In this document: piece after piece, positions 1-8,294 of the stretch
How the letters are laid out: the number at the start of each line of letters is the position of its first letter
How positions within the stretch are numbered: the first letter of the stretch is position 1
Assembly (NCBI RefSeq): GCF_000973725.1
Contig: NZ_CP009621.1
Span: 5,077,001 to 5,141,000 of the forward strand
Length of the DNA stretch: 64,000 nt
Direction of reading: 5' to 3'
Source of the DNA: Pontibacter korlensis
GTDB lineage: Bacteria; Bacteroidota; Bacteroidia; Cytophagales; Hymenobacteraceae
Made by a program: the position numbers and the translations under genes
The notes under the pieces: generated by a model
The model's input: only the letters and a program-made list of their open reading frames with translations
What the model was told of the DNA's origin: nothing
The model's database searches: none

Positions 1-593
1 TGTTTGCGTAGGTCAGCATCCAAACCGCTGAATGCTTTTACATCACTCAAGAAGAACTTGGTTACATCGATCACATAACCTGCCGAATCCGGGGAAAGAG
101 CAGCTATGTCGAATGCATAAATGGTAGGCTGGTAGTTATTAGCACGGACCGAAAGGCTAATAGCTAAAGAGTCTGCAGCATAAGCACTGTAAGACTTAGT
201 CTTGAGTACGATTTTGTTCTCAAACTTCTGCCACTCCACCATCTGCTCGTTTACTGAAGAACCGGCATTTACGTATCCGCCACCAAGGCCCGAAGGCAGG
301 TTAGCAAAACGGCTGATCCATAAGAAGTCGCGCTGCAGAAGCGAGTCAGGAATCTCATAGTAGTACTTATCGCCTACTTTATGAATAGTGAAGACTCCTT
401 GATCAGATACAGCTTCTTTGGTGATAACATCGCTGTAATTTTTGAGGCCACTTTTAGGAGCAGGCTTACTCCTTTCCGTGCTTTCAGTTTTGGCAGCTGT
501 AGAGCCCTGCTTCGCTACTTTGGTGCTGGAGCAGGATGTTTGGGTGAGAGCCATAAGCAGGGCGGCGCTTACGACGTGGTAGAACTTTGGCAT
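1..593 (-). CDS. N-terminal part of a zinc-dependent metalloprotease (DUF5117/DUF5118-type lipoprotein), cut by the window edge
   Basis: The reverse strand reads open from an ATG at 593 to the window edge, about 197 codons. The product starts with a lipoprotein signal: a hydrophobic stretch ending in LTQTSC with the lipid-accepting Cys at about residue 22. A Ser/Thr/Lys-rich linker follows, and then a block (VSDQGVFTIHKVGDKYYYEI, then PDSLLQRDFLWISR) that matches the DUF5118 N-terminal domain found before DUF5117 and a HExxH metalloprotease domain in large Bacteroidota lipoproteins, often near SusC/SusD genes. The catalytic domain would lie outside the window, so peptidase activity is inferred from the N-terminus only. 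No other long ORF covers this stretch. Confidence 0.75.
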   Translation of the reverse strand, partial: MPKFYHVVSAALLMALTQTSCSSTKVAKQGSTAAKTESTERSKPAPKSGLKNYSDVITKEAVSDQGVFTIHKVGDKYYYEIPDSLLQRDFLWISRFANLPSGLGGGYVNAGSSVNEQMVEWQKFENKIVLKTKSYSAYAADSLAISLSVRANNYQPTIYAFDIAALSPDSAGYVIDVTKFFLSDVKAFSGLDADLRK

Positions 594-622
594 TTACTGG
601 TTGAATGATTAAACTTACATAA

Positions 623-646
623 ACCCACTAGTGCTTGTTAGTGGGT
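623..646. promoter_or_regulatory. 8-bp inverted repeat in the leader of the metalloprotease gene
   Basis: ACCCACTA (623-630) and TAGTGGGT (639-646) are perfectly complementary around an 8-base loop, 30 bases before the start codon at 593. It could be an operator or a leader hairpin. No T-run follows on either strand, so it is not an evident terminator. Its function is unknown. Confidence 0.35.
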
Positions 647-747
647 GTGATTATCCACTTTTAAAGGTAAGTTTAAATTCAGAAAGTAGCTATAGGTTAA
701 GGCAGATTAGCCTGTGTTTACTCCTGTAGTAAAACTCGCTTTACAGC

Positions 748-1263
748 TTAGCTGCCTTGCAGCACACGTGCTGTTACCAGCAGTTGGCCCACATGCCGCT
801 GTGTGTGCTCTGCCGCATGCACCAGAAGCCCCAGCACTGTAGAAGGTACTTGTTTGCGCCCCACACCTCTGGTCTCCAGCAAAGTATGCTCATCGGTTTG
901 TCGCAACTGCTCCAAAGCTTTATCTACCTGCTGTTCGAATGCCCGCACCAGGTCCTGCACATGAAATACTTTGTCTGCGGGTTTCCCCTCCTCTTTCAGG
1001 GCATCTAACTGCGCCTGTGTCAGTTGTTCGTTACGGGCATAAGTAAATAATCGGTCGAGTACTCCCCGCAGGTGCTGCAAATGAAAACCCACCGACGCGA
1101 CGCCGGCAGGTTTATTCCATAGCAACTCATCAGGGAAGTGCTGCATCTTTGCCTGCACTTCCTCGCGTGCCTGTAGCAGGGCATGTGCCACCGGCTGCAG
1201 CAGGCCCGGCATATCAGGCAAAGGACCACGCAGCCATACTTCCAGTTTTTCTTCTGGTGCCAT
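748..1263 (-). CDS. DinB superfamily protein
   Basis: 171-residue protein of the DinB/YfiT-like four-helix bundle superfamily. These proteins usually bind one metal ion through three His residues, and several are thiol-dependent transferases. Visible candidates are the His residues in GFHLQHLRGVLDRL (about residue 60) and in the C-terminal block AAEHTQRHVGQLL (about 149-154), the positions expected for the family. The length is normal. It starts 35 bases after the end of the oxidoreductase gene on the same strand, so the two may be co-transcribed. The substrate cannot be told from sequence. Confidence 0.75.
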   Translation of the reverse strand: MAPEEKLEVWLRGPLPDMPGLLQPVAHALLQAREEVQAKMQHFPDELLWNKPAGVASVGFHLQHLRGVLDRLFTYARNEQLTQAQLDALKEEGKPADKVFHVQDLVRAFEQQVDKALEQLRQTDEHTLLETRGVGRKQVPSTVLGLLVHAAEHTQRHVGQLLVTARVLQGS

Positions 1264-1297
1264 TCTGTTATTTTGTTGTAGTAAGTCGAGTTTTGGT

Positions 1298-2242
1298 TTA
1301 TCCTACTGTTACCACCACTTTGCCATTTGTTTTACGGGTTTCCACCTGCTGGTGTGCCTTAGGCATGTCTTCGAAGTCAAAAACATGCGACACATGCGCT
1401 CTTAAGTTTCCCTCCTTCAGCATCTCTGCAAGCTTGGCCATATCTTCTCCGCTGGAGTGTACCAGGTAGCTCTTCGCCTCGATATTGCGTTTCTTTGCCT
1501 CAGCCTGCACGGCTTCGGTAGCTCCTCCAAGTATAGAAATTATTTTTCCGCCTTCCTTCAGCGTCGCCAGCGATCTGCGGGTGTTTTCTTCACCAAGGGA
1601 GTCCAAAACAATGTCTGCATCCATTACCACATCCTCCACTCTATACTTGTGGTAATCTAACTGTTCATCAGCTCCCATGGCTCTCAGAAATTCGTGGTTC
1701 TCCGGCGAAGCAGTACCAATAACATTGGCCTTAAAGAATTTGGCAATCTGTACGGCAAAGTGACCTACACCTCCTGCTGCGGCATGTATCAGCACACGCT
1801 GCCCCGGCTGAATTCCCGCCTGGTCTACCAACGCCTGCCAAGCTGTAAGAGCTGCTAAAGTGGCTGCTGCGGCCTCGTGATGCGATATATTTTCGGGTTT
1901 ATGCGCCAGGTGCGTTTCAGGAGCTACTACGTACTCAGCGTAAGCCTTACCATGCCCTGGAAAGTTGACCATACCAAACACCTCGTCGCCTTCCTTAAAG
2001 TATTCAACACCTTCTCCCACAGCTGCTACTTCACCGGAAATATCCCAACCTACAATAACCGGTGGAGTCTCATTTAACTTATTGTAAAAGGCTTTTCCCT
2101 CGCGTGTTTTGGTATCTACAGGATTAATGCTGATAGCCCTGACTCTTACCAGCACTTCTCCTTTCTGTGGTTTTGGAGTATCTATTTCCTGCAGCTTAAG
2201 GTTTTCTGCAGGCCCTGGTTCATTCAGAACAAATGCTTTCAT
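1298..2242 (-). CDS. NADP-dependent zinc-less alcohol dehydrogenase/quinone oxidoreductase (MDR superfamily)
   Basis: About 314 residues of the medium-chain dehydrogenase/reductase superfamily. The N-terminus MKAFVLNEPG begins the GroES-like fold, and PGQRVLIHAAAGGVGHFAVQ is the nucleotide-binding Rossmann motif with the AAGGVG signature of quinone oxidoreductases. The Cys cluster of the structural zinc site of classical alcohol dehydrogenases is absent, so it is probably a zinc-independent NADPH reductase of quinones or enones. The frame is open up to 2335, but the first 31 codons there do not look like the family. The ATG at 2242 gives the normal start. Confidence 0.85.
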   Translation of the reverse strand: MKAFVLNEPGPAENLKLQEIDTPKPQKGEVLVRVRAISINPVDTKTREGKAFYNKLNETPPVIVGWDISGEVAAVGEGVEYFKEGDEVFGMVNFPGHGKAYAEYVVAPETHLAHKPENISHHEAAAATLAALTAWQALVDQAGIQPGQRVLIHAAAGGVGHFAVQIAKFFKANVIGTASPENHEFLRAMGADEQLDYHKYRVEDVVMDADIVLDSLGEENTRRSLATLKEGGKIISILGGATEAVQAEAKKRNIEAKSYLVHSSGEDMAKLAEMLKEGNLRAHVSHVFDFEDMPKAHQQVETRKTNGKVVVTVG

Positions 2243-2349
2243 AGTGTTAAGTTGATTGTTGAACAAAAACTTTTTTATACAACTTAGCCCGGGGCAAAAG
2301 GTTTTGTATATACCTCCTTCAACACTACACAGCAATTTCTACTTCCGCA

Positions 2350-2973
2350 CTATAGTAGCTTCTTATCGCGGCGGTTCAGGTATTCCAGCACCACCACCAC
2401 TGAGTCAAGATCTCCTTTAGCGTTATACTTGCTAATCCGCTCCAACTCACCAGCAACCAGACCTGCTCTAGTATCCTCGACCTTTCCCTGTGAGTGGGTA
2501 ACTTCGTGGCACCAAGGCAGTGGCTTACCTGGCTGGCTGTAGAGGTACAGCTGTGGGTAATGGCGATGAACTGCCGTAACGGCTGTCATGAAAGCGCGTG
2601 GCTGTTGGAAAGGAGCTGCCGCGACAGCTATACTTTTGTACCCTTGTTCTTTAGCATGCCGCACCATACATTCTGCTTCTATGAGAGTGTGCAGCTTATC
2701 AATGTTTGCCGGAGCTGAAACGGCTTCCAGTTTTTCTGAAGGGACACCGTTTTGCTGCAGCTCCTGGTACCACCGCTCAAAGCCGGGGTAGCCACTAATT
2801 GGCTCCGTATGCATAAACAGTACTCTCTGCACTTGCGCCTGATCTACCAGATACTTAGCAGTTGCAAACACTGAAGACTGGTTATCTTCTGTTTGTCCGA
2901 ACAGGAAAAGCGCGTCCAAGGGCTGTTTTGGGAGCGTATCGGCGAGTGTTCTAATAATAAGTTCTTCTAACAT
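2350..2973 (-). CDS. YdcF/DUF218-like protein
   Basis: 207 residues. The pattern LDALFLFGQTEDNQSSVFAT, then QVQRVLFMHTE, then EAECMVRHAKEQGYKSIAVA, follows the layout of DUF218 (YdcF/SanA/ElyC) domains: a first strand with a Gly loop, a middle strand predicting a partner residue, and an acidic ExxxM helix. Unlike SanA and ElyC it has no membrane anchor, so it is probably cytoplasmic. Members are linked to envelope functions or bind S-adenosylmethionine, but the biochemical role is unknown. It is divergent from the VF530 gene, with 71 bases between the starts. Confidence 0.6.
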   Translation of the reverse strand: MLEELIIRTLADTLPKQPLDALFLFGQTEDNQSSVFATAKYLVDQAQVQRVLFMHTEPISGYPGFERWYQELQQNGVPSEKLEAVSAPANIDKLHTLIEAECMVRHAKEQGYKSIAVAAAPFQQPRAFMTAVTAVHRHYPQLYLYSQPGKPLPWCHEVTHSQGKVEDTRAGLVAGELERISKYNAKGDLDSVVVVLEYLNRRDKKLL

Positions 2974-3032
2974 AGCCCCCTTATACGGCTGCTGCTCCTG
3001 CTGGATTTCCGTGTACTTTAAATCGGATTGTG

Positions 3033-3040
3033 TACCTTTG
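3033..3040 (+). promoter_or_regulatory. -7 promoter element (TACCTTTG) of the VF530 gene
   Basis: TACCTTTG fits the Bacteroidota -7 consensus TAnnTTTG exactly. It ends only four bases before the ATG at 3045, so transcription would begin at or next to the start codon. The -33 element is weak (TTTCC near 3006-3010). Confidence 0.6.
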
Positions 3041-3044
3041 TGTT

Positions 3045-3272
3045 ATGGCAGAAGAACAAAAAAACAACCCACTGCATGGAGTTACGCTGCAGATGATGCT
3101 GGAGCATTTAGTTGATGTGTATGGTTGGGAACACCTTAGCCACAAGATCGACATCAACTGCTTTAAGAATAACCCAAGCATAAAATCTAGTCTCACTTTT
3201 CTACGCCGAACTCCCTGGGCCCGCGAGAAGGTAGAAAGCCTATACCTATACACTCTCCGACGCATAAAGTAA
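3045..3272 (+). CDS. VF530 family (DUF2132) small DNA-binding-like protein
   Basis: 75 residues from the ATG at 3045. The core NPLHGVTLQMMLEHLVDVYG, the WEHLSHKIDINCF helix and the ending SLTFLRRTPWAREKVESLYL are characteristic of VF530/DUF2132, a small helical domain proposed from its structure to bind DNA. The frame extends five codons upstream to 3030, but that would start inside the -7 promoter element, so MAEEQK is the better start. The transcript is likely leaderless or nearly so. The cellular role is not established. Confidence 0.85.
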   Translation: MAEEQKNNPLHGVTLQMMLEHLVDVYGWEHLSHKIDINCFKNNPSIKSSLTFLRRTPWAREKVESLYLYTLRRIK

Positions 3273-3386
3273 AATCGGTTTTTAATAGCGATAGTCACCC
3301 AGTAGCTTATGTAATACATGGGTACCGTCAGCTATACTTGATGGCTACTGTTTTGCACTTTGCTCAGGAATGACTAAATTTATTGT

Positions 3387-3635
3387 ATGGGTAAGAGAAA
3401 GAACCTCCTGAGCTTGAAGTATATGCTACTGTACTTCCTATCTTTTACCGTTTGCCTCACTTTTCTAAAGCTGTGGGATACATGGAAAGTGCTGCTTTCC
3501 GGCACTAATGTTTATTGGACAACTGCATTTAGCGAACTCAACTTTAGCAGCATATTAGCAATAGCCCTTCCTGTCTCTATCGCGCTTGGACTAAGACAAG
3601 CCAGAAAAGAGCAAGTAAATGCTAGTTCCTGCTAG
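3387..3635 (+). CDS. Small membrane protein of unknown function
   Basis: 82 residues with a basic N-terminus (MGKRKN) and two hydrophobic segments at about 11-29 and 52-70, ending in a charged tail (RQARKEQ). It looks like a two-helix inner-membrane protein. I do not recognise the family. It is followed 27 bases later by another membrane protein on the same strand, so the two may form a small operon. The gene is short but the composition is plausible for a real protein. Confidence 0.5.
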   Translation: MGKRKNLLSLKYMLLYFLSFTVCLTFLKLWDTWKVLLSGTNVYWTTAFSELNFSSILAIALPVSIALGLRQARKEQVNASSC

Positions 3636-3662
3636 GCAGAATCAACTTAGGTGTAAGTCAAT

Positions 3663-4136
3663 TTGCAGACAGAAACAGCACTTTTTCTTCAGCCGCTCCA
3701 CAACGACCTGTTTCGTCAAAACTACAATACGCAAAAGCATCGGAAACTTTACTTGATATCGATTGTACTTGGTCCTGCTTTGCACCTCACCCTGCTCTTG
3801 CTGGATTTCAATTGGTATAATCTGGCTCTTTGCCTTGTTTTCTCAACCAGCACCTATACTTACTTCGCACTGGTTACCGGCAAGGATCCTTTAAAGGTGA
3901 TGGGGACAAGCTACCTTAGCCTGAATAAGCACGGCTTTACCTATAAAAAACGCCGCCACAAGTCTATAGAAGTAGCGTGGCAGGAGGTAAAACACATGCA
4001 ACTGCACCTGTTCTCTGTAGACTTTGAGCTACATGGCAGCCAAACAGTAAAAGTTAGCTTGGAAGAGCTAAATGATGAGAATTTGAAACTGGTGAAGCAG
4101 TGGTTGGTCGAGGTACAGAGTACGATTCATACTTAA
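3663..4136 (+). CDS. Two-helix membrane protein with a YcxB/PH-like C-terminal domain
   Basis: 157 residues starting at a TTG codon; no ATG is available before residue 79 and a stop precedes the TTG by two codons. Two membrane segments lie at about 30-48 and 50-70, and the rest (SLNKHGFTYKKRRHKSIEVA, then WQEVKHMQLH) resembles the YcxB or bacterial PH-like domains that follow a membrane hairpin in small Bacteroidota proteins. The last four bases overlap the end of recQ on the opposite strand, so the two transcripts converge with no spacer. The function is unknown. Confidence 0.55.
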   Translation: MQTETALFLQPLHNDLFRQNYNTQKHRKLYLISIVLGPALHLTLLLLDFNWYNLALCLVFSTSTYTYFALVTGKDPLKVMGTSYLSLNKHGFTYKKRRHKSIEVAWQEVKHMQLHLFSVDFELHGSQTVKVSLEELNDENLKLVKQWLVEVQSTIHT

Positions 4137-6043
4137 CCCTTCACCTCTAACTTACCACTCTCCTGATATGTGAGCCTGCCCACATCCAGGAGCTCCCGGA
4201 TCAGTTCTGTTACTGTATCAGCATGCTTTGGCTCGAACTGCTGTACAAGGTCTTTCGGCAGGTATGGCTTAACCTGAATGAGCTCCACTAATTTATTGCG
4301 TAATACGGTTTTGTCTTCCAGCTGTCGCTGCTTTTTGCGTTCAGCCAGACAGTAGTCGCAGATGCGGCAGCTTGTGTCGGTTATCTCTCCGAAGTACTCC
4401 AGTAGGAGCTGAGTACGGCACCTGTTCCCGGTTTCTACATAGCGGCCCATTTCTTTTGCCTGCTGTAGTGCACGCTCACGAAGCGTATCCAGCTTCTTTG
4501 TATTAAGTATAACCCGGCTGGCATCCTCACGCGGTGCTGTAAACACAAGCTGTGGTGAGTCGTGCTGTGGCTCATAATTAATTACCTGAAGCTTATGCAG
4601 GAACTCCAGTTTACGGCGCAGCTCCTGTTCCGACACCTTCAACAACTCCGCCATCTTTCGCTCCCGCACCTTCACAAAATTAACAAATACCTCCCCACCG
4701 TACATCCGAAGTATAAGCTGTATAAGCTTGTCGTGCTCCGGATTCTTGAGCTGGAAGCTATACAGTTCCGTATTCTCCAGCACAACCATCAGCCGGGAAG
4801 GCATGTAGTACCCCTCATTAAGCTGCAGATATCCCTCCGACTCTAGCCTCTTTATGGCATGATGTGTCTCCAGGGGCTTTAGCTTATACTGTTTGGCAAA
4901 ATCTGCTAACTCAAAATCGAAGCTGCTGAACTGCCCGCTGCCAGTTGCTAACTGGTAGTAGTTTGCCAAACACTGGTATACCCTGCGGATGAACTCCACC
5001 GGTGGATGCGCCTCTTCTACTTTTCGTTGCAGGTCGGCCACATCATTTGGACCAACAAGTATGGTGGCATAAGCATACAGCTCATCACGCCCCGCACGTC
5101 CAGCCTCCTGGTAATACGCCTCCAGGCTTTCAGGTAGGTCCAGGTGTACTACCAGCCGTACATCAGGCTTATCGATACCCATCCCGAAGGCATTAGTGGC
5201 TACCATCACCCGCACTTTATCCTCCACCCACAACTGCTGCACGGCACTGCGCTCTTCAAACTTTAGCCCAGCATGGTAGGCAGCAGCCGGAATACGGCGA
5301 CTCTGCAAAAGTTTAGCCATCTCTACTGTTTGCCTGCGGCTACGCACATACACAATGCTCTGCCCCTGCATGCGCTGCAGCACTTCCAGCAGGCGGTTCG
5401 TTTTGTCTTCAGTCGCAATGCAGGAATATGATAGATTAGCACGCGCAAAGCTTTTCTGGAATACGTTTGGCTTCGGGAATTTGAGTTTCTCCTGTATGTC
5501 CTGCCTTACTGCCTCAGTAGCTGTGGCCGTAAGTGCAATAACAGGCACATCAGGCAGTGTATCCCTCAGCTCAGCCAGTTGCAGGTAGGGAGGTCTGAAG
5601 TCGTAGCCCCACTGTGAGATACAATGTGCTTCATCCACTGCCAACAGCGCCACTTTCATACGCTTCACTCGCTCCTGAAAAAGATCTGTTAATAAGCGCT
5701 CCGGGGACAAGTACAGAAACTTTATACCACCATACACACAGTTGTCCAAGGCAACATCAATCTCGCGGCGGCTCATGCCGGAGTATACTGCCACAGCCGG
5801 TATACCGCGCTTTTTAAGGTTCTCTACCTGGTCTTTCATCAAGGCGATGAGTGGTGTAATAACCAAGCATATTCCCTCCAGTGCCATTGCCGGCACCTGA
5901 AAGCATATTGATTTACCACCACCGGTCGGCAACAGGGCCAGTGTATCCTGCCCTGCCAGAACCGATCGTACAATCTCCTCCTGCAAAGGCCGGAAAGTGT
6001 CGTAGCCCCAATATGTTTTTAATATGTGGTGAATGTCCTGCAA
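4133..6043 (-). CDS. recQ: ATP-dependent DNA helicase RecQ
   Basis: 636-residue superfamily 2 helicase that unwinds DNA 3'-5' in recombination and repair of stalled forks. Walker A is ALLPTGGGKS (about 37-46) and the Walker B box is DEAH (137-140) followed by CISQWGYDFRP, the aromatic-rich RecQ loop. The second RecA-like domain has VATNAFGMGIDKPDVR and the YYQEAGRAGRD motif VI. The C-terminal RQC zinc-binding Cys set (NRCRTQLLLEYFGE, then SCRICDYC) is complete. The C-terminus ends soon after, with only a reduced HRDC-like region. It is a single gene on this strand. Confidence 0.95.
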   Translation of the reverse strand: MQDIHHILKTYWGYDTFRPLQEEIVRSVLAGQDTLALLPTGGGKSICFQVPAMALEGICLVITPLIALMKDQVENLKKRGIPAVAVYSGMSRREIDVALDNCVYGGIKFLYLSPERLLTDLFQERVKRMKVALLAVDEAHCISQWGYDFRPPYLQLAELRDTLPDVPVIALTATATEAVRQDIQEKLKFPKPNVFQKSFARANLSYSCIATEDKTNRLLEVLQRMQGQSIVYVRSRRQTVEMAKLLQSRRIPAAAYHAGLKFEERSAVQQLWVEDKVRVMVATNAFGMGIDKPDVRLVVHLDLPESLEAYYQEAGRAGRDELYAYATILVGPNDVADLQRKVEEAHPPVEFIRRVYQCLANYYQLATGSGQFSSFDFELADFAKQYKLKPLETHHAIKRLESEGYLQLNEGYYMPSRLMVVLENTELYSFQLKNPEHDKLIQLILRMYGGEVFVNFVKVRERKMAELLKVSEQELRRKLEFLHKLQVINYEPQHDSPQLVFTAPREDASRVILNTKKLDTLRERALQQAKEMGRYVETGNRCRTQLLLEYFGEITDTSCRICDYCLAERKKQRQLEDKTVLRNKLVELIQVKPYLPKDLVQQFEPKHADTVTELIRELLDVGRLTYQESGKLEVKG

Positions 6044-6154
6044 AATATGGCTGTTTCTACACTGCGAAGATAAGACATAGCATATAGAAGTCAGCAGCAG
6101 TACTGAGGTTTGTACTTTCTATTTGATCCACCACAAGGGTAATCTTGCACAGTA

Positions 6155-6934
6155 TCACCTTGGTAACCTGACAGAGACACCAGTGGTGATAAAGAAATCC
6201 GGAGCAACCTCATTGAGTCCAACTCCTAGCGCAAGGTCGAACTGTAGGTTGGGCCTGAGCAGAAAAAGTATGCCCGCGTCAGCCTGATGCTCAGCCTTTT
6301 CCCCTTTCTGCTTATTGCCAAACACCTCTCCGTAAATGGTTAACCTGTCGTGCACTTCCCCACTCAGGCTAAGCGTATAGCCCCTTCTGGTATCTCCCTC
6401 TACCCAGCTGTGAGATAAGTTATAGGCCAGCTCCAGCTTATCTGTTATCTCATTCGAAAACATGAGCCTTAGCTCTGGCTCCGGATTATCCGGGCGGAAG
6501 GCGCGTGAGCCTACAGGCAGTGCAGCTCGCACCAGGAAGGCAGCCTCCGGCCTCAAGCCCTGCTCTTTCCAAAGTTTGAACTTTAGCCCCAGGTTTAGTG
6601 GTGATAAGCCATCCACCTTACGCCGGGCACCATTCTCCACCACAGAGTCCCGCAGAGAGCTTAGCACCCTAAACTCAAGCCAGTCCAGCACACCAACCCG
6701 AAACAAAGCAGTAGGATAGGCATGGGTTCTAACAGTTTTCACTTCTTCTGTTGCCTTCTGATAAAAATAGCCAGATTCAATCTGCAGTGTACCTTTGGGA
6801 ACAACCGTTGAGGACTCTGTCTGGTCAGGGCGGTCAGTTTCTATTTTCTCTTCTCCCTGTCCAAAACAAGGGCTAGCTGTAATGGTAATGAGCAACAGCA
6901 GCAGTATACTTCCCCAACGTGATAAAATTTCCAT
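6155..6934 (-). CDS. Outer-membrane beta-barrel protein (phenol_MetA_deg/transporter-like family)
   Basis: 259 residues with a signal peptide (ILLLLLITITASPCFGQ, cleavage after about residue 26). The mature start EKIETDRPDQTESSTVVPKG is the hallmark of the Phenol_MetA_deg/'transporter' outer-membrane family, common in Bacteroidota. The remainder alternates polar and hydrophobic residues as in a beta-barrel, and the protein ends in VRLPR without the usual terminal aromatic residue. The substrate is unknown; the family name comes from a few degradation operons and should not be read as a function. Confidence 0.75.
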   Translation of the reverse strand: MEILSRWGSILLLLLITITASPCFGQGEEKIETDRPDQTESSTVVPKGTLQIESGYFYQKATEEVKTVRTHAYPTALFRVGVLDWLEFRVLSSLRDSVVENGARRKVDGLSPLNLGLKFKLWKEQGLRPEAAFLVRAALPVGSRAFRPDNPEPELRLMFSNEITDKLELAYNLSHSWVEGDTRRGYTLSLSGEVHDRLTIYGEVFGNKQKGEKAEHQADAGILFLLRPNLQFDLALGVGLNEVAPDFFITTGVSVRLPR

Positions 6935-7030
6935 ACAGCCTCCTAGTAAAGATGTGCTAAGCTATACGGCATAAACAAGCCTTCGGCTCTTACATATAAG
7001 GCAGCCTTATTGTGCAGGTGGAGATAAGGC

Positions 7031-7065
7031 AAAAAAATAGTCTCCACCTCTAAGGAGATGGAGAC
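7031..7065 (-). terminator. Intrinsic terminator after the annealing-protein-like gene
   Basis: Arms at 7040-7050 and 7055-7065 pair over 11 positions with one mismatch around a 4-base loop. On the minus strand the stem is followed by a run of seven T (complement of 7031-7037). This fits a terminator for the gene ending at 7090. Confidence 0.7.
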
Positions 7066-7089
7066 CAAAGCTATAGGTAAAGATAATTC

Positions 7090-7881
7090 TTATGCAGCAG
7101 CTGACTGTCCGTCTTCGCGCTCTTCAATCACCTTCTTCAATTTTTCGATAGCCTGCGCGGCACGCTCTTCGTCGAAGCGGTTAATGTTGAGCAACATCTT
7201 TGTTTTCTCCTGACGCGTAATGGTCGGGTTATTCAGCAAACGGATGATTTCTTCTTTCTGCTTAGCGGACGCATAACGTACGCTGCCAGACTGCTCCTCA
7301 GCCGGTTCAGCGGCCTCAGCCTGAGGTACAGCAGTAGAAGATTTCATAGTAGCCTTCTTCTCAGTTGGCACAGCTGGCTTAGCTGCCGGTTCGTTGCCAC
7401 CGTAGTCCATTTCCTCAGAAGGAGTTGGTTCATATCCGGCAGCACGTATCACCCAGGCCAGGATGTTTCTATAAGCTTTACCAATGGCACGAGTCTGCGC
7501 CATAGAGGCAATGGCAAATTCCTGGTAATACTTTTTACCCTGCTCACGGTTAGAGCAAATGGCAAAGCCTGCTCCTACTACCTGCTGGCTGCGCAGGTCC
7601 AGCAAATTCACTTTTGCCTGGTACTTTATCTCATCATCGGTACTGATGTTCACTACATGCTCCACTACCGGTAAAATACCCAAACGCGAACCAGCATACT
7701 GCCAGCCCTCCACGTTCACATACTCTTTACCCTGGATATTCTGGAAAAGGCGGTTCTCCTTAATGAACTTAGCCAGGTCAGTGGCCAGGTGAAGCGTCTC
7801 ATCAGACTTAGCAATATCATAGCTTTCAATCTTCGGCTTTTTAAGCACCTTTGTCTCTTTATTAGGTTGATTCATACTCAT
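7090..7881 (-). CDS. Hypothetical protein resembling phage-type single-strand annealing proteins
   Basis: 263 residues. A first domain (about 25-150) contains NIQGKEYVNVEGWQYAGSRL, KYQAKVNLLDLRSQQVVGAG and ASMAQTRAIGKAYRN, followed by AAGYEPTPSEEM. The TRAxxKA helix followed by AGYExTPxEEM is a pattern I associate with phage recombination proteins of the Rad52/Sak type, where it caps the annealing domain. A Pro/Ala/Glu-rich linker follows, then a C-terminal helical segment starting SVRYASAKQKEEIIRLL, also common behind such domains. No phage genes are adjacent, and it stands alone with its own terminator. The functional call is an inference; it may simply be a conserved Bacteroidota hypothetical protein. 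Confidence 0.5.
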   Translation of the reverse strand: MSMNQPNKETKVLKKPKIESYDIAKSDETLHLATDLAKFIKENRLFQNIQGKEYVNVEGWQYAGSRLGILPVVEHVVNISTDDEIKYQAKVNLLDLRSQQVVGAGFAICSNREQGKKYYQEFAIASMAQTRAIGKAYRNILAWVIRAAGYEPTPSEEMDYGGNEPAAKPAVPTEKKATMKSSTAVPQAEAAEPAEEQSGSVRYASAKQKEEIIRLLNNPTITRQEKTKMLLNINRFDEERAAQAIEKLKKVIEEREDGQSAAA

Positions 7882-8294
7882 TTAGCTTTCATAGTTATCG
7901 TACATATATCAAACAGAGCAAAACCGCAAATAGTGCAAAAAATCAAAAAAAATAGCTATTTTATATTACTGATAATCAGTGACTTATAAAATATTTTCCT
8001 GATAAAGCAAGAGTTTGCGATTGCGCTGCTCAGAAGCTAAAAGTTGAGTAAAGGGTAAAAAGTGTTTACGAAGACTTTAGAGGTAGGGATATTGAAAAGG
8101 AAGAAACGGGCAAGTCGAATAGTTATACTTCTATAAAGCCAGAGAAGGCTCAAAGACAAACTAATTAGCGTTTATACGCAGGCAATTCTGACCATCACCC
8201 GAAGACTATTATACCAGGAATCGGCTTACTTCCACTCTTCACATGAAAATTGAGAACAGTAGCAAGAAAAGTCAAAAAGAGGAGCTTTTTAGCT
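7882..8294. other. 413-bp intergenic stretch with no recognisable gene
   Basis: AT-rich directly upstream of the gene that starts at 7881, where its promoter must lie; I could not pick a convincing TAnnTTTG box. The remainder up to the end of the LolD-like gene has short open frames on both strands with no family resemblance. No strong hairpin was seen. Confidence 0.5.
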
